Both the position numbers and the translations under genes were made by a program. Below the pieces are notes generated by a model. It did not search any database. It worked only from the letters and a program-made list of their open reading frames with translations, and was not told where the DNA came from. A stretch of 64,000 nucleotides of DNA, from assembly GCF_017744395.1 (NCBI RefSeq), contig NZ_JAGIBI010000001.1, positions 310,001-374,000 on the forward strand. Reading direction: 5' to 3'. This DNA is from Herbaspirillum sp. Its GTDB lineage: Bacteria; Pseudomonadota; Gammaproteobacteria; Burkholderiales; Burkholderiaceae_D. Positions 12,745 through 20,721 of this stretch are shown here, one piece after another; the first letter of the stretch is position 1, and each line of letters starts with the position of its first letter.

Positions 12745-12760
12745 CCGGAACATGTTCCGG
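12745..12760. promoter_or_regulatory. Perfect 16-bp palindrome upstream of a chemoreceptor gene
   Basis: CCGGAACATGTTCCGG is a perfect palindrome 32 bases before the chemoreceptor ATG at 12793. It has the size and symmetry of a dimeric repressor or activator site. The binding protein is unknown. Confidence 0.35.
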
Positions 12761-12792
12761 GTTTGACTCACTCACTTCATGGACTTTTCATC

Positions 12793-14454
12793 ATGACGAT
12801 CATCAAGCGCCTGATCATCACCCTGTCGACAGCCTTGCTAGCGCTGCTGTTCGTCGGCGCCGACGGGCTGTGGCAATTGCAGCGCGCCCAGGAGCGCCTG
12901 GACACGATCCAGAACCGCATCATTCCGGGCATCGAAAGCCTCAATGCCTTGAAGGGTTATATCGCCGATTCGCGCCTGGCCGGCTACCGCCTGTCTGTAT
13001 TTGCCAACCTGACGGACAAGAGCGCGCTGCAAAAGGCGGTCGATGCCGCCAACAAGTCCCTGGACGAGGAATTCGCGCGCTATGGCCGCGAGCATGTGTT
13101 CAATGAGGATGACCGCAAGCTGCTGGAGGTCGACAAGGCCAACGTCGAGGCCTACCGCAAGGCGCTTGTGCCGTTCTTCGCCGCTGCCTACGCCAACGAC
13201 ATGGACGGCGTGCGCGCCACGCTGGAAGCCGGCACGCCGCTGGCCGTCAGCGCCGCCGCGGCCAAGAAGGGCATCGATGCGCACATCGCCGCCAGCGGCA
13301 AGCTGATCGCCGCCATTCGCGCCGAAAGTGATGACGCCTATGCCTTCGCCTTGCGCGCCATGGTGGCGGCGATCGTCGCCGCCGTGCTGCTGACCGGCTT
13401 GCTGGGCTACCAGACGCTGCGCAATGTGAGCCGCAGCCTGTCCCGGATCCAGGATACGTTCGAGCATGTCAGCCAGACGCTGGACCTGTCGCGTCCGGTG
13501 CCGGTTGAGCGCATGGATGAAATCGGCCGCACCGGCGCCGCGTTCAACAAGCTGCTGGCGCGCATCGTGGACGTGGTGGCCACCACGCGCAGCTCGACCG
13601 ACTCGGTGACCGTCGCCGCGCGCCAGATCGCCGCCGGCAATGCCGACCTCTCGAGCCGCACCGAGCAGCAGGCCGCGGCGCTGGAAGAAAGCGCATCGAG
13701 CTTGGAGCAATTGACCTCGGTGGTGCGGCAAAACACCGAAAACGCGCGCGCCGCCAACAAGCTGGCGCTGTCGGCATCGGACATCGCTTCGCAAGGCGGC
13801 GACGTGGTGCGCCAGGTGGTCGAGACGATGAATTCGATCAACGATTCCTCGCGCAAGATCGTCGACATCATCGGCGTGATCGACGGCATCGCCTTCCAGA
13901 CCAATATCCTGGCGTTGAACGCGGCGGTGGAAGCGGCGCGCGCCGGCGAGCAGGGCCGCGGCTTCGCCGTGGTGGCGACCGAAGTGCGTTCGCTGGCGCA
14001 GCGCTCGGCGGCGGCGGCCAAGGAAATCAAGATGCTCATCGATGACTCCGTCGACAAGGTCGGCGCCGGCAGCAAGCTGGTGGAGCAGGCTGGCGCCACC
14101 ATGAGCGAGATCGTCGGCAGCGTCGAGCGCGTCACCCAGATCGTGGGCGATATCGCCGCGGCCAGCGAAGAACAGAGCGCCGGCATTGCGCAGGTCAACC
14201 AGGCAGTGTCGCAGATGGACCAGACCACGCAGCAAAATGCCGCCCTGGTGGAAGAGGCCGCCGCCGCCGCGCAGGCGCTGCAGCGGCAGGCGGAGACGCT
14301 GGAGCAGGTGGTCGGCGTCTTCAAGCTGGGCGCAGGCCGCCTGGCCGATCCGGCCGCGGCGCGCGCTTCGGTCGACATCACGCCGCAAAAGGCGCGCATC
14401 GGGGACGGCGCTTCCCATGTGAAAAAGCTGGAAATGGAATTGCAGGAATCCTGA
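12793..14454 (+). CDS. Methyl-accepting chemotaxis protein
   Basis: The 553-residue chemoreceptor has TM1 at about 4-24, a helical periplasmic sensor to about 185, and TM2 at about 188-207. HAMP follows, then the cytoplasmic hairpin with the tip [20 protein letters not shown]. It ends [10 protein letters not shown] and lacks a W-x-x-F CheR-tethering tail. ATG 12793 begins the positively charged MTIIKRL before TM1; the frame also contains a TTG ten codons upstream. No strong Shine-Dalgarno is visible. It is transcribed in the same direction as the patatin-like gene, 134 bases downstream of it. Confidence 0.93.
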   Translation: MTIIKRLIITLSTALLALLFVGADGLWQLQRAQERLDTIQNRIIPGIESLNALKGYIADSRLAGYRLSVFANLTDKSALQKAVDAANKSLDEEFARYGREHVFNEDDRKLLEVDKANVEAYRKALVPFFAAAYANDMDGVRATLEAGTPLAVSAAAAKKGIDAHIAASGKLIAAIRAESDDAYAFALRAMVAAIVAAVLLTGLLGYQTLRNVSRSLSRIQDTFEHVSQTLDLSRPVPVERMDEIGRTGAAFNKLLARIVDVVATTRSSTDSVTVAARQIAAGNADLSSRTEQQAAALEESASSLEQLTSVVRQNTENARAANKLALSASDIASQGGDVVRQVVETMNSINDSSRKIVDIIGVIDGIAFQTNILALNAAVEAARAGEQGRGFAVVATEVRSLAQRSAAAAKEIKMLIDDSVDKVGAGSKLVEQAGATMSEIVGSVERVTQIVGDIAAASEEQSAGIAQVNQAVSQMDQTTQQNAALVEEAAAAAQALQRQAETLEQVVGVFKLGAGRLADPAAARASVDITPQKARIGDGASHVKKLEMELQES

Positions 14455-14469
14455 TCCCGCCGGCCAGGG

Positions 14470-14533
14470 CAGCGGGACGAGTTCGTCGTCCCGCTGCAAG
14501 GAAAAGCTCCTCGACGAGGAGCTTTTTCATTTT
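14470..14533 (+). terminator. Tandem hairpins terminating the chemoreceptor gene
   Basis: The first stem is CAGCGGGACGA (14470-14480) with 14486-14496, 11 bp perfect over GTTCG. The second is AAAAGCTCCTC (14502-14512) with 14516-14526, followed by TTTTTCATTTT. The second has the form of a classic intrinsic terminator and insulates the iron operon from upstream transcription. Confidence 0.8.
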
Positions 14534-14601
14534 GGGCGGGAGATCCGGCAAACGCTTCCGGTTGTTTCCATGCGGTCATGCAGCAACGATAGGGATAGTG
14601 A

Positions 14602-14624
14602 TATAATTAATGCTAATCATTATC
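14602..14624 (+). promoter_or_regulatory. Fur box overlapping a TATAAT promoter element, ahead of ftrABCD
   Basis: Bases 14606-14624 match the 19-bp Fur consensus GATAATGATAATCATTATC at 16 of 19 positions, including the whole right half. A TATAAT at 14602-14607 overlaps it, so iron-loaded Fur would block transcription. It lies 27 bases before the ftrA ATG, so transcripts would have only a short leader. Confidence 0.8.
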
Positions 14625-14650
14625 ATTTGATCGACCAGGAGAACACGAAG

Positions 14651-15196
14651 ATGATGGGTATCAAGAAACTCGCTGTTGCCGCCGCCCTGATGGCTTGTAC
14701 CGCAGGCGTGGCCATGGCCGCCGAATATCCGATCGGCAAGCCGCAGATCCAGAACGGTTTCGAAGTCAATGCCGTCTACCTGCAGCCGGTCAAGATGGAA
14801 CCGGACGGCATGATGCGCAAGGCGGAAGAGTCCGACATCCACCTGGAAGCGGACGTGCGCGCCGTCGCCAAGAACCCCAACGGTTTCGCCGAAGGCGACT
14901 GGATGCCTTACCTGGTGATCAAGTACGAACTGACCAAGGCCGGTTCGGCCAAGACCATCAAGGGCGACATGATGCCGATGGTGGCCAACGACGGTCCGCA
15001 CTACGGCGACAACGTCAAGCTGGAAGGCCCGGGCAAGTACAAGCTGAAGCTGACCATCTCTTCGCCGGCCGCCAACGAGCATGCCCACTTCGGCCGCCAC
15101 GTCGACAAGGAAACCGGTGTCGGCCCCTGGTTCAAGACCTTTGAACTGAACTATGACTTCACCTTCGCCGGCATCGGCAAGAAGGGCGGTTACTGA
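14651..15196 (+). CDS. ftrA: P19/Tpd-type periplasmic iron-transport protein FtrA
   Basis: P19-type proteins bind metal (copper/iron) in the periplasm and work with an FTR1 permease in ferrous-iron uptake. The 181-residue product has a signal peptide (KKLAVAAALMACTAGVAMA, cleavage near residue 23). It keeps the family segments LVIKYEL, GDMMPMVANDGPHYGDNV (Met and His ligands) and HFGRHVDKETGVGPWF. An AGGAGA Shine-Dalgarno 8 bases before ATG 14651 decides the start over earlier in-frame codons. It is the first gene of a Fur-controlled four-gene operon with the Bordetella ftrABCD order. Confidence 0.92.
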   Translation: MMGIKKLAVAAALMACTAGVAMAAEYPIGKPQIQNGFEVNAVYLQPVKMEPDGMMRKAEESDIHLEADVRAVAKNPNGFAEGDWMPYLVIKYELTKAGSAKTIKGDMMPMVANDGPHYGDNVKLEGPGKYKLKLTISSPAANEHAHFGRHVDKETGVGPWFKTFELNYDFTFAGIGKKGGY

Positions 15197-15309
15197 TCCA
15201 TGACGGTGCCGGCCGCGGGAGGCTTCCTGCGCCGCAACGACAGCGTGTTGCATACCGGCTGCCTGGGGCATGAACTTCAGCGCGGCCGGCTTCCATTTCT
15301 GGAGCGTCC

Positions 15310-15651
15310 ATGTTTTTACGCAAAGCCCGATTGATGTTTGGCGCAGTCCTGCTGCTGGCGGGAGCCGCGCTGGCGTCGGCCGCCGACCTGCCCGCCTTCA
15401 AGCTGGAAATGCAGGACGGCAAGCTGATTCCGCCGCGCATCGAGGTGCCGGCCGGCCAGCGCATCAAGATCGAGATCCACAACATCGGCAAGTCCGCCGC
15501 CGAGTTCGAAAGCATCGAGTTGCGCAAGGAAAAGGTATTGGCGCCCGGCGCCCAGTCGTTCGTGGTGATCGCGCCGCTGCGCCCGGGCGAATACAAGTTC
15601 TTCGACGACTTTCACCTGAACATGCCGCAAGGCGTGATCGTCGCCAAGTAA
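15310..15651 (+). CDS. ftrB: Cupredoxin-domain periplasmic protein FtrB
   Basis: The 113-residue protein has a signal peptide (to about residue 24, ending ALASA) and a single cupredoxin fold of about 85 residues. In Bordetella FtrABCD the cupredoxin FtrB is thought to oxidise or hand over iron between P19 and the FTR1 permease. The canonical blue-copper Cys is absent; acidic residues and His (FFDDFHLNMPQG) may bind metal instead. A GGAGCG Shine-Dalgarno precedes ATG 15310. The 113-base gap after ftrA carries no terminator. Confidence 0.85.
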   Translation: MFLRKARLMFGAVLLLAGAALASAADLPAFKLEMQDGKLIPPRIEVPAGQRIKIEIHNIGKSAAEFESIELRKEKVLAPGAQSFVVIAPLRPGEYKFFDDFHLNMPQGVIVAK

Positions 15652-15687
15652 GCCGGCAGGTTGCAATAACGCAAGGGAAGGGTTGGA

Positions 15688-16560
15688 ATGGGACAGGTCA
15701 TGTTCATCGTCTGGCGCGAAAGCGTCGAGGCGCTTCTGGTGGTCGGCATCCTGTATGCCTGGCTGAACAACGGCGATGCCGGCGCGCGCCGCGGCCTGCC
15801 GTACCTGTGGAGCGGGGTGGCCGCCGGCGTGCTGCTGGCGCTGGCCCTGGGCGGTGCGCTGCTGGGCTTTTCCGAGTTGCTGGCGGGCGACGCCCAGACC
15901 TGGTTCCAGATCGCCATCGTGCTGGTCGCCTCGGTGCTGATCGTGCAGATGGTGTTCTGGATGCGCAAGCACGGCCGCACGCTGAAAAAGGATATGGAAA
16001 GCTCCATGCAATCCAGCGTCGAGAGCGGCAACTGGTGGGGCGTGTTCGTGCTGGTGGCGCTGGCGATCGCACGCGAAGGCAGCGAAACCGCGGTGTTCCT
16101 CTACGGCATCGGTCTGGGGCAGCAGGACGCCAGTACGGCATCGCTGGTGCTGGCCGGCGCGATCGGCTTCGGCCTGGCGTTCCTGACGTTCTACATCCTG
16201 CAACTGGGCGGCAAGGTGTTCTCGTGGCGCCGTTTCTTCCAGATCACTGAAGTCATCCTGCTGCTGCTGGCGGCCGGCCTGCTGGTGACCGGCATCGAAA
16301 AACTGTTCGACGTGCTGCTGGAAAGCTCCGATACGCTGGCCTCGGCCAACTGGACCATGACGCTGACCGCGCCGCTGTGGGATACCTCGGCCTGGCTGGA
16401 CGATTCCTCGACCCTGGGCAGCCTGGTGTCGACCCTGACCGGCTACCGCGCGCGCCCGGCGCTGCTGTCGGTCATCGTCTATGCGGCGTATTGGGTTGTG
16501 GTATGTTCGGCCCTTTACCGCAAACCGAAGCCGCAGCCGAAGAGGCAAGAGGCCGCCTGA
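15688..16560 (+). CDS. ftrC: FTR1-family iron permease FtrC
   Basis: This is the membrane channel of the system. The 290-residue protein has about seven membrane helices and the two R-E-x-x-E iron-binding motifs that define the FTR1 family: RESVE at residues 10-14 and REGSE at about 129-133. The adjacent ftrA, ftrB and ftrD complete the set. It lies 36 bases after ftrB and 7 bases before ftrD, so co-transcription is almost certain. Confidence 0.95.
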   Translation: MGQVMFIVWRESVEALLVVGILYAWLNNGDAGARRGLPYLWSGVAAGVLLALALGGALLGFSELLAGDAQTWFQIAIVLVASVLIVQMVFWMRKHGRTLKKDMESSMQSSVESGNWWGVFVLVALAIAREGSETAVFLYGIGLGQQDASTASLVLAGAIGFGLAFLTFYILQLGGKVFSWRRFFQITEVILLLLAAGLLVTGIEKLFDVLLESSDTLASANWTMTLTAPLWDTSAWLDDSSTLGSLVSTLTGYRARPALLSVIVYAAYWVVVCSALYRKPKPQPKRQEAA

Positions 16561-16567
16561 ACCAGCC

Positions 16568-17956
16568 ATGAATACCTGTACGCAATCGCCGACACTGCTC
16601 TCACGTACGGGCGACTGGATGCGCCGCCACGGCGCATTCATCCGCGGCTTGCAGTGGCTCGTGGTGGCGGTCTACGCCATCCTGATCCTGGTGCCGGTAT
16701 TCCTGCCGCTGCCGGACGAAACCGCCCACCTCTGGTCCAACATGACGCTCATCGCCCAGTTCGCCTTCTGGGGCATCTGGTGGCCGTTCGTGCTGGTGAG
16801 CATGGTGCTGATGGGGCGCGTATGGTGCGGCGTGCTGTGCCCGGAAGGCGCGCTGACCGAATTCGCCAGCAAGCACGGCCGCGGCCGTGCGATTCCCAAA
16901 TGGATGCGCTGGGGCGGCTGGCCCTTCGTCGCTTTCGCGCTGACCACGGTCTACGGCCAGATGGTCAGCGTCTACCAGTATCCCAAGGCGGTGCTGCTGG
17001 TGCTGGGCGGCTCCACCGTCGGCGCCATGATCGTTGGCTACCTGTACGGCCGCGACAAGCGCGTCTGGTGCAAGTACCTGTGCCCGGTCAATGGCGTGTT
17101 CGGCCTGCTGGCCAAGCTGGCGCCGCTGCACTACAAGGTCAACGAGGATGCTTGGCGCGCCTCCTACCATCCTACGCACAAGATCATCCCGATCAACTGC
17201 GCGCCGCTGGTGCCGCTGCGCAACATGAAGGGCGCCTCCGACTGCCACATGTGCGGGCGCTGCAGCGGCCACCGCGACGCCATCGCGCTGACTTTCCGCG
17301 CGCCGACGGCGGAAGTGGTCGATCTCGGCAAGACCCACAACAACCTGTGGGAAAGCGCATTGGTGCTGTACGGCCTGCTGGGCATCGCCATCGGCGCCTT
17401 CCACTGGACCGTCAGCCCCTGGTTCATCGCCATCAAGCAGGACATCGCCGGCTGGCTGATCGACCGCGACATCATGTGGCCCTTCGGCACCCAGGCGCCG
17501 TGGTGGCTGCTGACCAACTATCCGCAACAAAGCGATGTGTTCTCCTGGCTGGACGGCGCGATGGTGGTGGGCTACATCCTGGGCACCGGGCTGCTGCTGG
17601 GCACCGGCGTTGCGCTGCTGTTCGCGCTGGCCACGCGCCTGCTCGGGAAATGGGAATGGGGCCGCTTCAACCACCTGGTGCAGTCGCTGATTCCGCTGGC
17701 CGGCTGCGGCGTGTTCATCGGCCTGTCGGCCACCACCATCAGCCTGCTGCGCGCCGAGCACTTGCCGGTGGACTGGGCCAACGATGTGCGCGCCGCGCTG
17801 CTGTCGGTGATGACATTGTGGAGCTTCTTGCTGGCCTGGAAGGTCGTGGGGCGCCATACCGCATCCTGGCCGCGGCGCCTGGTGGCGATGGCGCCGCTGA
17901 TCGGCGGCCTGGCCCTGGTCAACTATGCCTGGTTGCTGATGTTCTGGATCTGGTGA
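16568..17956 (+). CDS. ftrD: Polyferredoxin-like membrane protein FtrD
   Basis: The 462-residue NapH/NosR/CcoG-like protein has about eight membrane helices. Its cysteine clusters are CGVLCPEG (about 83-90), CKYLCPVNG (about 168-176) and CHMCGRC (about 227-233), able to hold [4Fe-4S] clusters. In Bordetella FtrD is proposed to accept electrons released when Fe(II) is oxidised during transport by FtrBC. ATG 16568 was chosen over in-frame starts inside ftrC. An intrinsic terminator follows at 17980. Confidence 0.9.
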   Translation: MNTCTQSPTLLSRTGDWMRRHGAFIRGLQWLVVAVYAILILVPVFLPLPDETAHLWSNMTLIAQFAFWGIWWPFVLVSMVLMGRVWCGVLCPEGALTEFASKHGRGRAIPKWMRWGGWPFVAFALTTVYGQMVSVYQYPKAVLLVLGGSTVGAMIVGYLYGRDKRVWCKYLCPVNGVFGLLAKLAPLHYKVNEDAWRASYHPTHKIIPINCAPLVPLRNMKGASDCHMCGRCSGHRDAIALTFRAPTAEVVDLGKTHNNLWESALVLYGLLGIAIGAFHWTVSPWFIAIKQDIAGWLIDRDIMWPFGTQAPWWLLTNYPQQSDVFSWLDGAMVVGYILGTGLLLGTGVALLFALATRLLGKWEWGRFNHLVQSLIPLAGCGVFIGLSATTISLLRAEHLPVDWANDVRAALLSVMTLWSFLLAWKVVGRHTASWPRRLVAMAPLIGGLALVNYAWLLMFWIW

Positions 17957-17979
17957 GATTGCAGCGTCGGGCAGCTTGC

Positions 17980-18018
17980 CAAAACGGCAAATTCCCATCG
18001 GGGGATTTGCCGTTTTTT
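17980..18018 (+). terminator. Intrinsic terminator of ftrABCD
   Basis: AAAACGGCAAAT (17980-17991) pairs with ATTTGCCGTTTT (18005-18016), with a partly paired loop, then TT. It starts 24 bases after the ftrD stop. Confidence 0.85.
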
Positions 18019-18102
18019 CTTGCCCGTTGCGCCTGCTCAAGGCTCCTGCTGGCCTGGCGCGGTACAATTCCGCCTTTCTCTTTTTCCGCACAAGGATTCC
18101 TC

Positions 18103-18444
18103 ATGAGTACGTTGCCCGCCTGTCCCCAATGCAAATCCGAGTTTACTTACGAGGATGGCGGCATGTTCGTCTGCCCGGAGTGCGCGCATGAATGGTCGGC
18201 GCAGCAAGCCCCGGCCGCCGCCGAAGAGGTCAAGGTCTGGCGCGATGCCGCCGGCAACGTCCTGCAGGATGGCGATACGGTCACCGTCATCAAGGACCTG
18301 AAGCTCAAGGGCGGTGGCGGCGTGGTCAAGATGGGCACCAAGGTGAAGAATATCCGCCTGGTCGACGGCGACCACGACATCGATTGCAAGATCGACGGCT
18401 TCGGCTCCATGGGGCTGAAGACCGAGTTCGTCAAGAAGGTCTGA
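18103..18444 (+). CDS. phnA: PhnA/YjdM-family zinc-ribbon protein
   Basis: The 113-residue protein has an N-terminal zinc ribbon with CPQC (about 7-10) and CPEC (about 25-28), and a C-terminal PhnA domain with [27 protein letters not shown]. coli YjdM is historically named PhnA, but the family is not shown to act in phosphonate breakdown and differs from phosphonoacetate hydrolase. An AAGGA Shine-Dalgarno precedes ATG 18103. It is flanked by unrelated genes, which gives no functional hint. Confidence 0.9.
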   Translation: MSTLPACPQCKSEFTYEDGGMFVCPECAHEWSAQQAPAAAEEVKVWRDAAGNVLQDGDTVTVIKDLKLKGGGGVVKMGTKVKNIRLVDGDHDIDCKIDGFGSMGLKTEFVKKV

Positions 18445-18499
18445 GGGCCGTCTTCCGGTATTCAGCACAAGCTTCAGAACCAGGACAAACGACAACGCC

Positions 18500-19507
18500 A
18501 TGGCACGACCGCGCTTCATCCCCGACAACATGACCTTACTGCTGATCGCCGTGGTGGCGACGGCGTCCATTTTCCCTTGCACCGGCGACGTCGCCGCCGG
18601 TTTCGAGTGGCTGACCACGTTCATGATCGGGCTGCTGTTCTTCATGCACGGCGCCAAGCTTTCGCGCGAGGCGGTGGTGGCCGGCATGACGCACTGGCGG
18701 CTGCATGTCACGGTGCTGCTGTGCACCTTCGCCATCTTCCCGCTGATCGGCCTGGCCTTGAAGCCGGTGCTGTCCCACTTCATCACGCCGGATCTGTATC
18801 TCGGCCTGCTGTTCCTGTGCGTGCTGCCGTCCACCGTGCAGTCGTCGATCGCCTTCACCTCGGTGGCGCGCGGCAACGTGCCGGCGGCGATCTGCGCCGC
18901 ATCCGCCTCCAACCTGCTGGGCATCTTCCTCACGCCGCTCTTGGTCGGCGTGCTGGTGGTGGCGCATGACGGCGGCGGCCAGGCCTCGCTGGGCTCCATC
19001 CTCAAGATCGTCTACCAGCTGTTGCTGCCGTTCGTCGCCGGCCAGGTGCTGCGCCGATGGATCGGTGGCTGGATCGAGCGCAACAAGTCCTGGCTCAAGT
19101 TCGTCGACCAGAGCTCGATCCTGCTGGTGGTCTACGTCGCCTTCAGCGAAGCAGTGGCGCAGGGCCTGTGGCGCCAGGTGCCGCCGGCCATGCTGGTGGC
19201 GCTGCTGGTGATCAGCATGCTGATGCTGGCCCTGATCATGGCCATTACCACATACGGCAGCCGTCGCCTGGGCTTCAACAAGGAAGACGAGATCACCATC
19301 GTCTTCTGCGGTTCCAAGAAGAGCCTGGCCAGCGGCGTGCCGATGGCCAAGGTGCTGTTTTCCAGCGGCGCCATCGGCATGGTGCTGCTGCCGCTGATGC
19401 TGTTCCACCAATTGCAGCTGATGGTGTGCGCGGTGCTGGCGCAACGCTACGGCGCGCGCCCGGATGAGCTGCAGGCGGCGATCGATGCCGAAAACGCCGG
19501 CGATTGA
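18500..19507 (+). CDS. SBF-like (bile acid:sodium symporter superfamily) transporter, YfeH type
   Basis: The 335-residue integral membrane protein has about ten helices and the SBF-like family motifs: FMIGLLFFMHGAKLSREAV near 43-60, LPSTVQSSIAFTSVARGNVPAA near 110-130, and FCGSKKSLASGVPMAKVLF near 270-290. Members are related to bile-acid/sodium symporters and arsenite exporters, but the substrate of the YfeH group is unknown. It is followed by a bidirectional terminator. Confidence 0.9.
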   Translation: MARPRFIPDNMTLLLIAVVATASIFPCTGDVAAGFEWLTTFMIGLLFFMHGAKLSREAVVAGMTHWRLHVTVLLCTFAIFPLIGLALKPVLSHFITPDLYLGLLFLCVLPSTVQSSIAFTSVARGNVPAAICAASASNLLGIFLTPLLVGVLVVAHDGGGQASLGSILKIVYQLLLPFVAGQVLRRWIGGWIERNKSWLKFVDQSSILLVVYVAFSEAVAQGLWRQVPPAMLVALLVISMLMLALIMAITTYGSRRLGFNKEDEITIVFCGSKKSLASGVPMAKVLFSSGAIGMVLLPLMLFHQLQLMVCAVLAQRYGARPDELQAAIDAENAGD

Positions 19508-19530
19508 TTCGGACCGGCATCGTTGCCCTC

Positions 19531-19567
19531 AAAACAAAAACCGGCCAACAGGCCGGTTTTTGTTTTT
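19531..19567. terminator. Bidirectional intrinsic terminator
   Basis: A 16-bp perfect stem (19531-19546 with 19551-19566, loop AACA) is flanked by A- and T-runs on both sides. It serves the plus-strand SBF-like gene and the convergent aldo-keto reductase gene. Confidence 0.9.
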
Positions 19568-19588
19568 GGAGCGAGGACGCGGGGACGA

Positions 19589-20638
19589 TCAGGGCGCCGG
19601 ATTGGGCTGGCCCTTGTGGATGGCCTCGATGCCGGCGACCACGTCATCGCTCAGTTGCACCTGCAGGCTGTCCAGGTTGCTGCGCAACTGTTCCAGCGTG
19701 GTGGCGCCGATGATGTTGGAGGTCAGGAACGGGCGGCTGTTGACATAGGCCAGCGCCATCTGCGCCGGGTCCAGCCCGTGCTGCCTGGCCAGCGCCACGT
19801 AATCGGCGGTGGCGCGTTCGGCCTGCGGGTTGGTGTAGCGCACGAAACGGTCGAACAGCGTCAGGCGGGCGGCGGCGGGACGCGCGCCGTTGAGGTATTT
19901 GCCGCTCAGCATGCCGAAGGCCAGCGGCGAATAGGCCAGCAGGCCGACCTGTTCGCGGTGCGCGAACTCTGCCAGGTTGACCTCGAAGGTGCGGTTGAGC
20001 AGGCTGTACGGATTCTGGATGGTGACCACGCGTTCCAGCCCGTGCTGTTCGGCCGCGCGCAGGAATTGCGCCACGCCCCACGAGGTTTCGTTGGACAGGC
20101 CGATATGGCGGATCTTGCCGGCCTTGACGAATTCGGAAAGCACCTTCAGCGTCTCTTCGACCGGCACCGTCTGCTCGTTGTCGATGTGCTGGTAGCCGAG
20201 CTGGCCGAAGCTGTTGATGCTGCGGTCGGGCCAGTGCAGCTGGTACAGGTCGACGTGGTCCAGCTGCAGCCGTTCCAGGCTGCCGTGCAGCGCATCGGTG
20301 AGGCCCTTGCGGTCGAGGTCGTTGACGCCGCCGCGGATGTGGCGCGGATTGTGCGGCTTGCGGGCGGGGCCGGTGCATTTGGTGGCGATCAGCAGCTTGT
20401 CGCGCAGGCCGGACTTCTTCAGCCAGGTGCCGAGGTAACGCTCGGACAGGCCCTGGGTTTCCGGCTTGGGCGGCACCGGATACATTTCCGCCACGTCGAT
20501 CAGGTTGACGCCGCGCTCCACCGCCAGGTCCAGCTGGGAATGGGCTTCGGCTTCGGTGTTCTGCTCGCCCCAGGTCATGGTGCCCAGCGTGATCAGGCTG
20601 ACCTTGGCGTCGGTGCGGCCCAGTTGGCGATACTGCAT
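19589..20638 (-). CDS. tas: Tas-type NADP(H)-dependent aldo-keto reductase
   Basis: The 349-residue protein matches E. coli Tas in length (346) and motifs: N-terminal MQYRQLGRTDAKVSLITLGTMTWG-like start, NLIDVAEMYPVPPKPETQG, and HIRGGVNDLDRKGL. The AKR catalytic tetrad is visible as D and Y in IDVAEMY, Lys in ATKCTG and His in QLHWPDR. Substrate is unknown. It is a single gene convergent with the transporter gene and upstream of nothing on its strand. Confidence 0.9.
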   Translation of the reverse strand: MQYRQLGRTDAKVSLITLGTMTWGEQNTEAEAHSQLDLAVERGVNLIDVAEMYPVPPKPETQGLSERYLGTWLKKSGLRDKLLIATKCTGPARKPHNPRHIRGGVNDLDRKGLTDALHGSLERLQLDHVDLYQLHWPDRSINSFGQLGYQHIDNEQTVPVEETLKVLSEFVKAGKIRHIGLSNETSWGVAQFLRAAEQHGLERVVTIQNPYSLLNRTFEVNLAEFAHREQVGLLAYSPLAFGMLSGKYLNGARPAAARLTLFDRFVRYTNPQAERATADYVALARQHGLDPAQMALAYVNSRPFLTSNIIGATTLEQLRSNLDSLQVQLSDDVVAGIEAIHKGQPNPAP

Positions 20639-20721
20639 GTGTTTCTCCTTGTCGTTGTCGGCGCAGGGGAAGAGTATAGCCGCGCCGCTTTTTCGGTGCA
20701 GGAGGCGGCCGGCGGCGCCCG

